This document shows, in pieces, positions 12,517-26,600 of a stretch of DNA of 64,000 bases. The stretch is taken from NCBI RefSeq assembly GCF_037975245.1, contig NC_092571.1, positions 248,001 to 312,000 on the forward strand, read 5' to 3'. The DNA comes from Apostichopus japonicus (taxonomy: Eukaryota; Echinodermata; Holothuroidea; Aspidochirotida; Stichopodidae). The position numbers and the translations under genes are program-made. The notes under the pieces were generated by a model. It did not search any database. It was not told the origin of the DNA and was given only the letters and a program-made list of their open reading frames with translations. How positions within the stretch are numbered: the stretch's first letter is position 1; every line of letters begins with the position of its first letter.

Positions 12517-15500
12517 TTGCTTTTGCCGCGATCTTATACGGCCCCTGGAACTTTAAGTATTAGAAACGAACATAGATTTATATCAACTGCTGTCGTGGCG
12601 CGGTTGGTTGCTCTGTACCTCGAGAGCGTGACGTATTTTGTATCGCGGGCTCGAGACCAGGTGGGGGCAGTTTGTTTTTGCCGCGATCTTATACGGCCCC
12701 TGGAACTTTAAGTATTAGAAACGAACATAGATTTATATCAACTGCTGTCGTGGCGCTGTTGGTTGCTCTGTACCTCGAGAGCGTGACGTATTTTGGATCG
12801 CGGGCTCGAGACCAGGTGGGGGCAGTTTGCTTTTGCCGAGATCTGGTACGGTCTCTGGGAACTTTAAGTATTAGAAACGAACATAGATTTATATCATTTA
12901 TATCAACTGCTGTCGTGGCGCGGTTGGTTGCTCTGTACCTCGAGAGCGTGACGTATTTTGGATCGCGGGCTCGAGACCAGATGGGGGCAGTTTGCTTTTG
13001 CCGCGATCTGGTACGGTCTCTGGGAACTTTAAGTATTAGAAACGAACATAGATTTATATCATTTATATCAACTGCTGTCGTGGCGCGGTTGGTTGCTCTG
13101 TACCTCGAGAGCGTGACGTATTTTGGATCGCGGGCTCGAGACCAGGTGGGGGCAGTTTGCTTTTGCCGCGATCTTATACGGTCTCTGGGAACTTTAAGTA
13201 TTAGAAACGAACATAGATTTATATCAACTGCTGTCGTGGCGCGGTTGGTTGCTCTGTACCTCGAGAGCGTGACGTATTTTGGATCGCGGGCTCGAGACCA
13301 GGTGGGGGCAGTTTGCTTTTGCCGCGATCTCGTACGGTCTTTGGAACTTTAAGTATTAGAAACGAACATAGATTTATATCAACTGCTGTCGTGGCGCGGT
13401 TGGTTGCTCTGTACCTCGAGAGCGTGACGTATTTTGGATCGCGGGCTCGAGACCAGGTGGGGGCAGTTTGCTTTTGCCGCGATCTCGTACGGTCTCTGGG
13501 AACTTTAAGTATTAGAAACGAACATAGATTTATATCAACTGCTGTCGTGGCGCGGTTGGTTGCTCTGTACCTCGAGAGCGTGACGTATTTTGGATCGCGG
13601 GCTCGAGACCAGGTGGGGGCAGTTTGCTTTTGCCGCGATCTCGTACGGTCTCTGGGAACTTTAAGTATTAGAAACGAACGAAGATTTATATCAACTGCTG
13701 TCGTGGCGCGGTTGGTTGCTCTGTACCTCGAGAGCGTGACGTATTTTGGATCGCGGGCTCGAGACCAGGTGGGGGCAGTTTGCTTTTGCCGCGATCTTAT
13801 ACGGCCCCTGGAACTTTAAGTATTAGAAACGAACATAGATTTATATCAACTGCTGTCGTGGCGCGGTTGGTTGCTCTGTACCTCGAGAGCGTGACGTATT
13901 TTGGATCGCGGGCTCGAGACCAGGTGGGGGCAGTTTGTTTTTGCCGCGATCTTATACGGCCCCTGGAACTTTAAGTATTAGAAACGAACATAGATTTATA
14001 TCAACTGCTGTCGTGGCGCGGTTGGTTGCTCTGTACCTCGAGAGCGTGACGTATTTTGGATCGCGGGCTCGAGACCAGGTGGGGGCAGTTTGCTTTTGCC
14101 GCGATCTGGTACGGTCTCTGGGAACTTTAAGTATTAGAAACGAACATAGATTTATATCATTTATATCAACTGCTGTCGTGGCGCGGTTGGTTGCTCTGTA
14201 CCTCGAGAGCGTGACGTATTTTGGATCGCGGGCTCGAGACCAGATGGGGGCAGTTTGCTTTTGCCGCGATCTGGTACGGTCTCTGGGAACTTTAAGTATT
14301 AGAAACGAACATAGATTTATATCATTTATATCAACTGCTGTCGTGGCGCGGTTGGTTGCTCTGTACCTCGAGAGCGTGACGTATTTTGGATCGCGGGCTC
14401 GAGACCAGATGGGGGCAGTTTGCTTTTGCCGCGATCTGGTACGGTCTCTGGGAACTTTAAGTATTAGAAACGAACATAGATTTATATCATTTATATCAAC
14501 TGCTGTCGTGGCGCGGTTGGTTGCTCTGTACCTCGAGAGCGTGACGTATTTTGGATCGCGGGCTCGAGACCAGGTGGGGGCAGTTTGCTTTTGCCGCGAT
14601 CTCATACGGTCTCTGGGAACTTTAAGTATTAGAAACGAACATAGATTTATATCAACTGCTGTCGTGGCGCGGTTGGTTGCTCTGTACCTCGAGAGCGTGA
14701 CGTATTTTGGATCGCGGGCTCGAGACCAGGTGGGGGCAGTTTGCTTTTGCCGCGATCTCATACGGTCTCTGGGAACTTTAAGTATTAGAAACGAACATAG
14801 ATTTATATCAACTGCTGTCGTGGCGCGGTTGGTTGCTCTGTACCTCGAGAGCGTGACGTATTTTGGATCGCGGGCTCGAGACCAGGTGGGGGCAGTTTGC
14901 TTTTGCCGCGATCTCATACGGTCTCTGGGAACTTTAAGTATTAGAAACGAACATAGATTTATATCAACTGCTGTCGTGGCGCGGTTGGTTGCTCTGTACC
15001 TCGAGAGCGTGACGTATTTTGGATCGCGGGCTCGAGACCAGGTGGGGGCAGTTTGCTTTTGCCGCGATCTTATACGGTCTCTGGAACTTTAAGTATTAGA
15101 AACGAACGAAGATTTATATCAACTGCTGTCGTGGCGCGGTTGGTTGCTCTGTACCTCGAGAGCGTGACGTATTTTGGATCGCGGGCTCGAGACCAGGTGG
15201 GGGCAGTTTGCTTTTGCCGCGATCTTATACGGCCCCTGGAACTTTAAGTATTAGAAACGAACATAGATTTATATCAACTGCTGTCGTGGCGCGGTTGGTT
15301 GCTCTGTACCTCGAGAGCGTGACGTATTTTGTATCGCGGGCTCGAGACCAGGTGGGGGCAGTTTGTTTTTGCCGCGATCTTATACGGCCCCTGGAACTTT
15401 AAGTATTAGAAACGAACATAGATTTATATCAACTGCTGTCGTGGCGCGGTTGGTTGCTCTGTACCTCGAGAGCGTGACGTGTTTTGGATCGCGGGCTCGA

Positions 15501-15644
15501 GACCAGGTGGGGGCAGTTTGCTTTTGCCGCGATCTTATACGGTCTCTGGGAACTTTAAGTATTAGAAACGAACGTAGATTTATATCAACTGCTGTCGTGG
15601 CGCGGTTGGTTGCTCTGTACCTCGAGAGCGTGACGTATTTTTGA
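12517..15644 (+). repeat. Higher-order repeat of 1,263 and 1,428 bp units
   Basis: Units start with a GGCCCCTGG monomer pair, one of which carries TTTGTTTTTGCC, at 12,517, 13,780 and 15,208. The first unit is 1,263 bp and the second 1,428 bp. The difference of 165 bp is the length of one extra monomer with the 9-bp duplication: the first unit has two of these in a row (12,888 and 13,053), the second three (14,151, 14,316 and 14,481). The third unit starts the same way but then diverges. Confidence 0.82.
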
Positions 15645-16405
15645 TCGCGGGCTCGAGACCAGGTGGGGGCAGTTTGCTTTTGCCGCGATCTCATACGGTC
15701 TCTGGGAACTTTAAGTATTAGAAACGAACATAGATTTATATCAACTGCTGTCGTGGCGCGGTTGGTTGCTCTGTACCTCGAGAGCGTGACGTACTTTCGA
15801 TCGCGGGCTCGAGACCAGGTGGGGGCAGTTAGCTTTTGCCGCGATCTCATACGGTCTCTGGGAACTTTAAGTATTAGAAACGAACATAGATTTATATCAA
15901 CTGCTGTCGTGGCGCGGTTGGTTGCTCTGTACCTCGAGAGCGTGACGTATTTTGGATCGCGGGCTCGAGACCAGGTGGGGACAGTTTGCTTTTGCCGGGT
16001 TCTTATACGGTCTCTGGGAACTTTAAGTATTAGAAACGAACATAGATTTATATCATTTATATCAACTGCTGTCGTGGCGCGGTTGGTTGCTCTGTACCTC
16101 GAGAGCGTGACGTATTTTGGATCGCGGGCTCGAGACCAGGTGGGGGCAGTTTGCTTTTGCCGGGTTCTTATACGGTCTCTGGGAACTTTAAGTATTAGAA
16201 ACGAACATAGATTTATATCAACTGCTGTCGTGGCGCGGTTGGTTGCTCTGTACCTCGAGGGCGTGACGTATTTTGGATCGCGGGCTCGAGACCATGTGGG
16301 GGCAGTTTGCTTTTGCCGCGATCTGGTACGGTCTCTGGGAACTTTAAGTATTAGAAACGAACATAGATTTATATCAACTGCTGTCGTGGCGCGGTTGGTT
16401 GCTCT

Positions 16406-17750
16406 GTAACTCGAGAGCGTGACGTATTTTGGATCGCGGGCTCGAGACCAGGTGGGGGCAGTTCGCTTTTACCGCGATCTTGTACGGTCTCTGGAACTTT
16501 AAGTATTAGAAACGAACATAGATTTATATCAACTGCTGTCGTGGCGCGGTTGGTTGCTCTGTACCTCGAGAGCGTGACGATTTTTGGATCGCGGGCTCGA
16601 GACCAGGTGGGGGCAGTTTGCTTTTGCAGCGATCTCGTACGGTGTCTCGGAACTTTAAGTATTAGAAACGAACATAGATTTATATCAACTGCTGTCGTGA
16701 CGCGGTTGGTTGCTCTGTACCTCGAGAGCGTGACGATTTTTGGATCGCGGGCTCGAGACCAGGTGGGGGCAGTTTGCTTTTGCCGCGATCTCGTACGGTC
16801 TCTGGGAACTTTAAGTATTAGAAACGAACATAGATTTATATCAACTGCTGTCGTGACGCGGTTGGTTGCTCTGTACCTCGAGAGCGTGACGATTTTTGGA
16901 TCGCGGGCTCGAGACCAGGTGGGGGCAGTTTGCTTTTGCCGCGATCTCGTACGGTCTCTGGGAACTTTAAGTATTAGAAACGAACATAGATTTATATCAA
17001 CTGCTGTCGTGGCGCGGTTGGTTGCTCTGTACCTCGAGAGCGTGACGTACTTTGGATCGCGGGCTCGAGGGGCAGGTGATGGAAGTTTGCTTTTGCCGCG
17101 ATCTCGTACGGTCTCTGGGAACTTTAAGTATTAGAAACGAACATAGATTTATATCAACTGCTGTCGTGGCGCGGTTGGTTGTTCTGTACCTCGAGAGCGT
17201 GACGTATTTTGGATCGCGGGCTCGAGACCAGGTGGGGGCAGTTTGCTTTTGCCGCGATCTCGTACGGTCTCTGGGAACTTTAAGTATTAGAAACGAACAT
17301 AGATTTATATCAACTGCTGTCGTGGCGCGGTTGGTTTCTCTGTACCTCGAGAGCGTGACGTACTTTCGATCGCGGGCTCGAGACCAGGTGGGGGCAGTTT
17401 GCTTTTGCAGCGATCTGGTACGGTCTCTTGGAACTTTAAGTATTAGAAACGAACATAGATTTATATCAACTGCTGTCGTGGCGCGGTTGGTTGCTCTGTA
17501 CCTCGAGAGCGTAACGATTTTTGGATCGCGGGCTCGAGACCAGGTGGGGGAAGTTTGCTTTTGCCGCGATCTCATACGGTCTCTGGGAACTTTAAGTATT
17601 AGAAACGAACATAGATTTATATCAACTGCTGTCGTGGCGCGGTTGGTTGCTCTGTACCTCGAGAGCGTGACGTACTTTCGATCGCGGGCTCGAGACCAGG
17701 TGGGGAAGTTTGCTTTTGCCGCGATCTTATACGGTCTCTGGGAACTTTAA
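16406..17750 (+). repeat. Leader block copy 2
   Basis: It begins with the marker unit in which GTACCTCGAG has become GTAACTCGAG, followed by GTTCGCTTTTACCGCGATCT and TTGTACGG, then CGATTTTTGG units and the GGGCAGGTGATGG unit at 17,064. Bases 16,621 onward correspond to bases 1 onward of this window. From about 17,700 the units lose one G (GGTGGGGAAG) and the match to the first copy ends. The GTAACTCGAG marker also occurs at 18,431 and 26,376 outside full leader blocks. Confidence 0.85.
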
Positions 17751-20700
17751 GTATTAGAAACGAACATAGATTTATATCAACTGCTGTCGTGGCGCGGTTG
17801 GTTGTTCTGTACCTCGAGAGCGTGACGTATTTTGGATCGCGGGCTCGAGACCAGGTGGGGGCAGTTTGCTTTTGCCGCGATCTCATACGGTCTCTGGAAC
17901 TTTAAGTATTAGAAACGAACATAGATTTATATCAACTGCTGTCGTGGCGCGGTTGGTTGCTCTGTACCTCGAGAGCGTGATGTATTTTGGATCGCGGGCT
18001 CGAGACCAGGTGGGGGCAGTTTGCTTTTGCCGCGATCTCATACGGTCTCTGGGAACTTTAAGTATTAGAAACGAACATAGATTTATATCAACTGCTGTCG
18101 TGGCGCGGTTGGTTGCTCTGTACCTCGAGAGCGTGACGTATTTTGGATCGCGGGCTCGAGACCAGGTGGGGGCAGTTTGCTTTTGCCGGGTTCTTAAACG
18201 GTCTCTGGGAACTTTAAGTATTAGAAACGAACATAGATTTATATCAACTGCTGTCGTGGCGCGGTTGGTTGCTCTGTACCTCGAGAGCGTGACGTATTTT
18301 GGATCGCGGGCTCGAGACCAGGTGGGGCAGTTTGCTTTTGCCGCGATCTCATACGGTCTCTGGGAACTTTAAGTATTAGAAACGAACATAGATTTATATC
18401 AACTGCTGTCGTGGCGCGGTTGGTTGCTCTGTAACTCGAGAGCGTGACGTATTTTGGATCGCGGGCTCGAGACCAGGTGGGAGAAGTTTGCTTTTGCCGC
18501 GAACTGGTACGGTCTCTGGGAACTTTAAGTATTAGAAACGAACATAGATTTATATCAACTGCTGTCGTGGCGCGGTTGGTTGCTCTGTACCTCGAGAGCG
18601 TGACGATTTTTGGATCGCGGGCTCGAGACCAGGTGGGGGCAGTTTGCTTTTGCCGCGATCTGGTACGGTCTCTGGGAACTTTAAGTATTAGAAACGAACA
18701 TAGATTTATATCAACTGCTGTCGTGGCGCGGTTGGTTGCTCTGTACCTCGAGAGCGTGACGATTTTTGGATCGCGGGCTCGAGACCAGGTGGGGGCAGTT
18801 TGCTTTTGCCGCGATCTCATACGGTCTCTGGGAACTTTAAGTATTAGAAACGAACATAGATTTATATCAACTGCTGTCGTGGCGCGGTTGGTTGCTCTGT
18901 ACCTCGAGAGCGTGACGTACTTTCGATCGCGGGCTCGAGACCAGGTGGGGGAAGTTTGCTTTTGCCGCGATCTCATACGGTCTCTGGGAACTTTAAGTAT
19001 TAGAAACGAACATAGATTTACATCAACTGCTGTCGTGGCGCGGTTGGTTGCTCTGTACCTCGAGAGTGTGACGTATTTTGGATCGCGGGCTCGAGACCAG
19101 GTGGGGCAGTTTGCTTTTGCCGCGATCTTATACGGTCTCTGGGAACTTTAAGTATTAGAAACGAACATAGATTTATATCAACTGCTGTCGTGGCGCGGTT
19201 GGTTGCTCTGTACCTCGAGAGCGTGACGTATTTTGGATCGCGGGCTCGAGACCAGGTGGGGGCAGTTTGCTTTTGCCGCGATCTCATACGGTCTCTGGGA
19301 ACTTTAAGTATTAGAAACGAACACAGATTTATATCAACTGCTGTCGTGGCGCGGTTGGTTGCTCTGTACCTCGAGAGCGTGACGTATTTTGGATCGCGGG
19401 CTCGAGACCAGGTGGGGGCAGTTTGCTTTTGCCGCGATCTGATACGGTCTCTGGGAACTTTAAGTATTAGAAACGAACATAGATTTATATCAACTGCTGT
19501 CGTGGCGCGGTTGGTTGCTCAGTACCTCGAGAGCGTGACGTATTTTGGATCGCGGGCTCGAGACCAGGTGGGGGCAGTTTGCTTTTGCCGCGATCTCATA
19601 CGGTCTCTGGGAACTTTAAGTATTAGAAACGAACATAGATTTATATCAACTGCTGTCGTGGCGCGGTTGGTTGCTCTGTACCTCGAGAGCGTGACGTACT
19701 TTCGATCGCGGGCTCGAGACCAGGTGGGGGCAGTTTGCTTTTGCCGCGATCTCGTACGGTCTCTGGGAACTTTAAGTATTAGAAACGAACATAGATTTAT
19801 ATCAACTGCTGTCGTGGCGCGGTTGGTTGCTCTGTACCTCGAGAGCGTGACGTATTTTGGATCGCGGGCTCGAGACCAGGTGGGGACAGTTTGCTTTTGC
19901 CGCGATCTTATACGGTCTCTGGGAACTTTAAGTATTAGAAACGAACATAGATTTATATCAACTGCTGTCGTGGCGCGGTTGGTTGCTCTGTACCTCGAGA
20001 GCGTGACGTATTTTGGATCGCGGGCTCGAGACCAGGTGGGGGCAGTTTGCTTTTGCCGCGATCTTATACGGTCTCTGGGAACTTTAAGTATTAGAAACGA
20101 ACATAGATTTATATCAACTGCTGTCGTGGCGCGGTTGGTTGCTCTGTACCTCGAGAGCGTGACGTACTTTCGATCGCGGGCTCGAGACCAGGTGGGGCAG
20201 TTTGCTTTTGCCGCGATCTGGTACGGTCTCTGGGAACTTTAAGTATTAGAAACGAACATAGATTTATATCAACTGCTGTCGTGGCGCGGTTGGTTGCTCT
20301 GTACCTCGAGAGCGTGACGTATTTTGGATCGCGGGCTCGAGACCAGGTGGGGGCAGTTTGCTTTTGCCGCGATCTGATACGGTCTCTGGGAACTTTAAGT
20401 ATTAGAAACGAACATAGATTTATATCAACTGCTGTCGTGGCGCGGTTGGTTGCTCTGTACCTCGAGAGCGTGACGATTTTTGGATCGCGGGCTCGAGACC
20501 AGGTGGGGGCAGTTTGCTTTTGCCGCGATCTCATACGGTCTCTGGGAACTTTAAGTATTAGAAACGAACATAGATTTATATCAACTGCTGTCGTGGCGCG
20601 GTTGGTTGCTCTGTACCTCGAGAGCGTGACGTACTTTCGATCGCGGGCTCGAGACCAGGTGGGGGCAGTTTGCTTTTGCCGCGATCTCATACGGTCTCTG

Positions 20701-20903
20701 GGAACTTTAAGTATTAGAAACGAACATAGATTTATATCAACTGCTGTCGTGGCGCGGTTGGTTGCTCTGTACCTCGAGAGCGTGACGATTTTTGGATCGC
20801 GGGCTCGAGACCAGGTGGGGCAGTTTGCTTTTGCCGCGATCTCATACGGTCTCTGGGAACTTTAAGTATTAGAAACGAACATAGATTTATATCAACTGCT
20901 GTC
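17751..20903 (+). repeat. Dialect A segment with mixed CGATTTTTGG and CGTACTTTCG units
   Basis: Ordinary 156-bp monomers with interspersed variants and single 155-bp units marked by GGTGGGGCAG near 18,320, 19,095, 20,190 and 20,815. Each 155-bp unit shifts the reading frame, which is why the open frames break here. I see no non-satellite sequence in this stretch. Confidence 0.85.
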
Positions 20904-22305
20904 GTGGCGCGGTTGGTTGCTCTGTACCTCGAGAGCGTGACGTACTTTCGATCGCGGGCTCGAGACCAGGTGGGGGAAGTTTGCTTTTGCCGCGATCTGG
21001 TACGGTCTCTGGGAACTTTAAGTATTAGAAACGAACATAGATTTATATCAACTGCTGTCGTGGCGCGGTTGGTTGCTCTGTACCTCGAGAGCGTGACGTA
21101 TTTTGGATCGCGGGCTCGAGACCAGGTGGGGGCAGTTTGCTTTTGCCGCGATCTGATACGGTCTCTGGGAACTTTAAGTATTAGAAACGAACATAGATTT
21201 ATATCAACTGCTGTCGTGGCGCGGTTGGTTGCTCTGTACCTCGAGAGCGTGACGATTTTTGGATCGCGGGCTCGAGACCAGGTGGGGGCAGTTTGCTTTT
21301 GCCGCGATCTGATACGGTCTCTGGGAACTTTAAGTATTAGAAACGAACATAGATTTATATCAACTGCTGTCGTGGCGCGGTTGGTTGCTCTGTACCTCGA
21401 GAGCGTGACGATTTTTGGATCGCGGGCTCGAGACCAGGTGGGGCAGTTTGCTTTTGCCGCGATCTCATACGGTCTCTGGGAACTTTAAGTATTAGAAACG
21501 AACATAGATTTATATCAACTGCTGTCGTGGCGCGGTTGGTTGCTCTGTACCTCGAGAGCGTGACGTATTTTGGATCGCGGGCTCGAGACCAGGTGGGGGC
21601 AGTTTGCTTTTGCCGCGATCTTATACGGTCTCTGGGAACTTTAAGTATTAGAAACGAACATAGATTTATATCAACTGCTGTCGTGGCGCGGTTGGTTGCT
21701 CTGTACCTCGAGAGCGTGACGTACTTTCGATCGCGGGCTCGAGACCAGGTGGGGGAAGTTTGCTTTTGCCGCGATCTGGTACGGTCTCTGGGAACTTTAA
21801 GTATTAGAAACGAACATAGATTTATATCAACTGCTGTCGTGGCGCGGTTGGTTGCTCTGTACCTCGAGAGCGTGACGTATTTTGGATCGCGGGCTCGAGA
21901 CCAGGTGGGGGCAGTTTGCTTTTGCCGCGATCTCATACGGTCTCTGGGAACTTTAAGTATTAGAAACGAACATAGATTTATATCAACTGCTGTCGTGGCG
22001 CGGTTGGTTGCTCTGTACCTCGAGAGCGTGACGATTTTTGGATCGCGGGCTCGAGACCAGGTGGGGGCAGTTTGCTTTTGCCGCGATCTCATACGGTCTC
22101 TGGGAACTTTAAGTATTAGAAACGAACATAGATTTATATCAACTGCTGTCGTGGCGCGGTTGGTTGCTCTGTACCTCGAGAGCGTGACGATTTTTGGATC
22201 GCGGGCTCGAGACCAGGTGGGGCAGTTTGCTTTTGCCGCGATCTTATACGGTCTCTGGGAACTTTAAGTATTAGAAACGAACATAGATTTATATCAACTG
22301 CTGTC
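20281..22305 (+). repeat. Four-to-five-monomer higher-order repeat (623/623/779 bp)
   Basis: A 155-bp unit with GGTGGGGCAG recurs after three or four 156-bp units, so repeat starts fall at 20,281, 20,904, 21,527 and 22,306. Within a period the order is usually CGTACTTTCG with GAAGTTTGC, then CGTATTTTGG, then one or two CGATTTTTGG units, the last with the shortened G run. The same pattern returns at 28,069, 28,692 and 29,471, exactly 7,165 bp downstream of 20,904, 21,527 and 22,306. Confidence 0.85.
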
Positions 22306-25300
22306 GTGGCGCGGTTGGTTGCTCTGTACCTCGAGAGCGTGACGTACTTTCGATCGCGGGCTCGAGACCAGGTGGGGGAAGTTTGCTTTTGCCGCGATCT
22401 GGTACGGTCTCTGGGAACTTTAAGTATTAGAAACGAACATAGATTTATATCAACTGCTGTCGTGGCGCGGTTGGTTGCTCTGTACCTCGAGAGCGTGACG
22501 TATTTTGGATCGCGGGCTCGAGACCAGGTGGGGGCAGTTTGCTTTTGCCGCGATCTGATACGGTCTCTGGGAACTTTAAGTATTAGAAACGAACATTGAC
22601 TTATATCAACTGCTGTCGTGGCGCGGTTGGTTGCTCTGTACCTCGAGAGCGTGACGTATTTTGGATCGCGGGCTCGAGACCATGTGGGGGCAGTTTGCTT
22701 TTGCCGCGATCTCATACGGTCTCTGGGAACTTTAAGTATTAGAAACGAACATAGATTTATATCAACTGCTGTCGTGGCGCGGTTGGTTGCTCTGTACCTC
22801 GAGAGCGTGACGTATTTTGGATCGCGGGCTCGAGACCAGGTGGGCGCAGTTTGCTTTTGCCGCGATCTCGTACGGTCTCTGGGAACTTTAAGTATTAGAA
22901 ACGAACACAGATTTATATCAACTGCTGTCGTGGCGCGGTTGGTTGCTCTGTACCTCGAGAGCGTGACGTACTTTGGATCGCGGGCTCGAGACCAGGTGGG
23001 GGCAGTTTGCTTTTGCCGCGATCTCATACGGTCTCTGGGAACTTTAAGTATTAGAAACGAACATAGATTTATATCAACTGCTGTCGTGGCGCGGTTGGTT
23101 GCTCTGTACCTCGAGAGCGTGACGTATTTTGGATCGCGGGCTCGAGACCAGGTGGGGGCAGTTTGCTTTTGCCGCGATCTCATACGGTCTCTGGGAACTT
23201 TAAGTATTAGAAACGAACATAGATTTATATCAACTGCTGTCGTGGCGCGGTTGGTTGCTCTGTACCTCGAGAGCGTGACGTATTTTGGATCGCGGGCTCG
23301 AGACCAGGTGGGGGCAGTTTGCTTTTGCCGCGATCTCATACGGTCTCTGGGAACTTTAAGTATTAGAAACGAACATAGATTTATATCAACTGCTGTCGTG
23401 GCGCGGTTGGTTGCTCTGTACCTCGAGAGCGTGACGTACTTTCGATCGCGGGCTCGAGACCAGGTGGGGGCAGTTTGCTTTTGCCGCGATCTCATACGGT
23501 CTCTGGGAACTTTAAGTATTAGAAACGAACATAGATTTATATCAACTGCTGTCGTGGCGCGGTTGGTTGCTCTGTACCTCGAGAGCGTGACGCATTTTGG
23601 ATCGCGGGCTCGAGACCAGGTGGGCGCAGTTTGCTTTTGCCGCGATCTCGTACGGTCTCTGGGAACTTTAAGTATTAGAAACGAACATAGATTTATATCA
23701 ACTGCTGTCGTGACGCGGTTGGTTGCTCTGTACCTCGAGAGCGTGACGTATTTTGGATCGCGGGCTCGAGACCAGGTGGGGGCAGTTTGCTTTTGCCGCG
23801 ATCTTATACGGTCTCTGGGAACTTTAAGTATTAGAAACGAACATAGATTTATATCAACTGCTGTCGTGGCGCGGTTGGTTGCTCTGTACCTCGAGAGCGT
23901 AACGATTTTTGGATCGCGGGCTCGAGACCAGGTGGGGGCAGTTTGCTTTTGCCGCGATCTCGTACGGTCTCTGGGAACTTTAAGTATTAGAAACGAACAT
24001 AGATTTATATCAACTGCTGTCGTGGCGCTGTTGGTTGCTCTGTACCTCGAGAGTGTGACGTATTTTGGATCGCGGGCTCGAGACCAGGTGGGGGCAGTTT
24101 GCTTTTGCCGCGATCTCATACGGTCTCTGGGAACTTTAAGTATTAGAAACGAACATAGATTTATATCAACTGCTGTCGTGGCGCGGTTGGTTGCTCTGTA
24201 CCTCGAGAGCGTGACGTACTTTCGATCGCGGGCTCGAGACCAGGTGGGGGAAGTTTGCTTTTGCCGCGATCTGGTACGGTCTCTGGGAACTTTAAGTATT
24301 AGAAACGAACATAGATTTATATCAACTGCTGTCGTGGCGCGGTTGGTTGCTCTGTACCTCGAGAGCGTGACGTATTTTGGATCGCGGGCTCGAGACCAGG
24401 TGGGGGCAGTTTGCTTTTGCCGCGATCTGATACGGTCTCTGGGAACTTTAAGTATTAGAAACGAACATAGATTTATATCAACTGCTGTCGTGGCGCGGTT
24501 GGTTGCTCTGTACCTCGAGAGCGTGACGATTTTTGGATCGCGGGCTCGAGACCAGGTGGGGGCAGTTTGCTTTTGCCGCGATCTCATACGGTCTCTGGGA
24601 ACTTTAAGTATTAGAAACGAACATAGATTTATATCAACTGCTGTCGTGGCGCGGTTGGTTGCTCTGTACCTCGAGAGCGTGACGATTTTTGGATCGCGGG
24701 CTCGAGACCAGGTGGGGGCAGTTTGCTTTTGCCGCGATCTCATACGGTCTCTGGAACTTTAAGTATTAGAAACGAACATAGATTTATATCAACTGCTGTC
24801 GTGGCGCGGTTGGTTGCTCTGTACCTCGAGAGCGTGACGTATTTTGGATCGCGGGCTCGAGACCAGGTGGGGGCAGTTTGCTTTTGCCGCGATCTCGTAC
24901 GGTCTCTGGAACTTTAAGTATTAGAAACGAACGAAGATTTATATCAACTGCTGTCGTGGCGCGGTTGGTTGCTCTGTACCTCGAGAGCGTGACGTATTTT
25001 GGATCGCGGGCTCGAGACCAGGTGGGGGCAGTTTGCTTTTGCCGCGATCTTATACGGCCCCTGGAACTTTAAGTATTAGAAACGAACATAGATTTATATC
25101 AACTGCTGTCGTGGCGCGGTTGGTTGCTCTGTACCTCGAGAGCGTGACGTATTTTGTATCGCGGGCTCGAGACCAGGTGGGGGCAGTTTGTTTTTGCCGC
25201 GATCTTATACGGCCCCTGGAACTTTAAGTATTAGAAACGAACATAGATTTATATCAACTGCTGTCGTGGCGCGGTTGGTTGCTCTGTACCTCGAGAGCGT

Positions 25301-26600
25301 GACGTGTTTTGGATCGCGGGCTCGAGACCAGGTGGGGGCAGTTTGCTTTTGCCGCGATCTTATACGGTCTCTGGGAACTTTAAGTATTAGAAACGAACGT
25401 AGATTTATATCAACTGCTGTCGTGGCGCGGTTGGTTGCTCTGTACCTCGAGAGCGTGACGTATTTTGGATCGCGGGCTCGAGACCAGGTGGGGGCAGTTT
25501 GCTTTTGCCGCGATCTCATACGGTCTCTGGGAACTTTAAGTATTAGAAACGAACGAAGATTTATATCAACTGCTGTCGTGGCGCGGTTGGTTGCTCTGTA
25601 CCTCGAGAGCGTGACGTATTTTGGATCGCGGGCTCGAGACCAGGTGGGGGCAGTTTGCTTTTGCCGCGATCTTATACGGCCCCTGGAACTTTAAGTATTA
25701 GAAACGAACATAGATTTATATCAACTGCTGTCGTGGCGCGGTTGGTTGCTCTGTACCTCGAGAGCGTGACGTATTTTGTATCGCGGGCTCGAGACCAGGT
25801 GGGGGCAGTTTGTTTTTGCCGCGATCTTATACGGCCCCTGGAACTTTAAGTATTAGAAACGAACATAGATTTATATCAACTGCTGTCGTGGCGCGGTTGG
25901 TTGCTCTGTACCTCGAGAGCGTGACGTGTTTTGGATCGCGGGCTCGAGACCAGGTGGGGGCAGTTTGCTTTTGCCGCGATCTTATACGGTCTCTGGGAAC
26001 TTTAAGTATTAGAAACGAACGTAGATTTATATCAACTGCTGTCGTGGCGCGGTTGGTTGCTCTGTACCTCGAGAGCGTGACGTATTTTGGATCGCGGGCT
26101 CGAGACCAGGTGGGGGCAGTTTGCTTTTGCCGCGATCTCATACGGTCTCTGGGAACTTTAAGTATTAGAAACGAACATAGATTTATATCAACTGCTGTCG
26201 TGGCGCGGTTGGTTGCTCTGTACCTCGAGAGCGTGACGTATTTTGGATCGCGGGCTCGAGACCATGTGGGGGCAGTTTGCTTTTGCCGCGATCTCATACG
26301 GTCTCTGGGAACTTTAAGTATTAGAAACGAACATAGATTTATATCAACTGCTGTCGTGGCGCGGTTGGTTGTTCTGTAACTCGAGAGCGTGACGTATTTT
26401 GGATCGCGGGCTCGAGACCAGGTGGGGGCAGTTCGCTTTTGCCGCGATCTTGTACGGTCTCTGGAACTTTAAGTATTAGAAACGAACATAGATTTATATC
26501 AACTGCTGTCGTGGCGCGGTTGGTTGCTCTGTACCTCGAGAGCGTGACGATTTTTGGATCGCGGGCTCGAGACCAGGTGGGGGCAGTTTGCTTTTGCAGC
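20904..26600 (+). repeat. Long-range duplicate X (copy at 28,069-35,000)
   Basis: The order of variant monomers is shared with 28,069-35,000. Paired rare markers are ACATTGACTTATATC at 22,594 and 29,914, GTGACGCATTTTGG at 23,587 and 32,155, CGTACTTTCG at 23,431 and 31,999, and the GTAACTCGAG unit at 26,376 and 34,789. The offset changes from 7,165 to 7,320, 8,568 and 8,413 along the block, each step being close to a whole number of monomers, so the copies differ by monomer gains and losses and not by new sequence. Confidence 0.83.
25033..26276 (+). repeat. 622-bp higher-order repeat, two tandem copies
   Basis: Four monomers (25,033-25,654) are repeated at 25,655-26,276. Each unit holds GGCCCCTGG, CGTATTTTGTATCGCG with TTTGTTTTTGCC, CGTGTTTTGG, and GAACGTAG monomers in that order. 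The two 155-bp members explain 622 in place of 624. The same series occurs singly near 15,208-15,640, 33,900-34,230 and 36,718-37,060. Confidence 0.85.

Noticed and set aside
22134-24762. Long open frames of 714 codons (+) and 869 codons (-) as repeat-protein genes
   Set aside because: They are frame-of-three by-products of a 156-bp unit, overlap on both strands, and end wherever a 155- or 157-bp unit occurs. No domain, start context or non-repetitive part is present.
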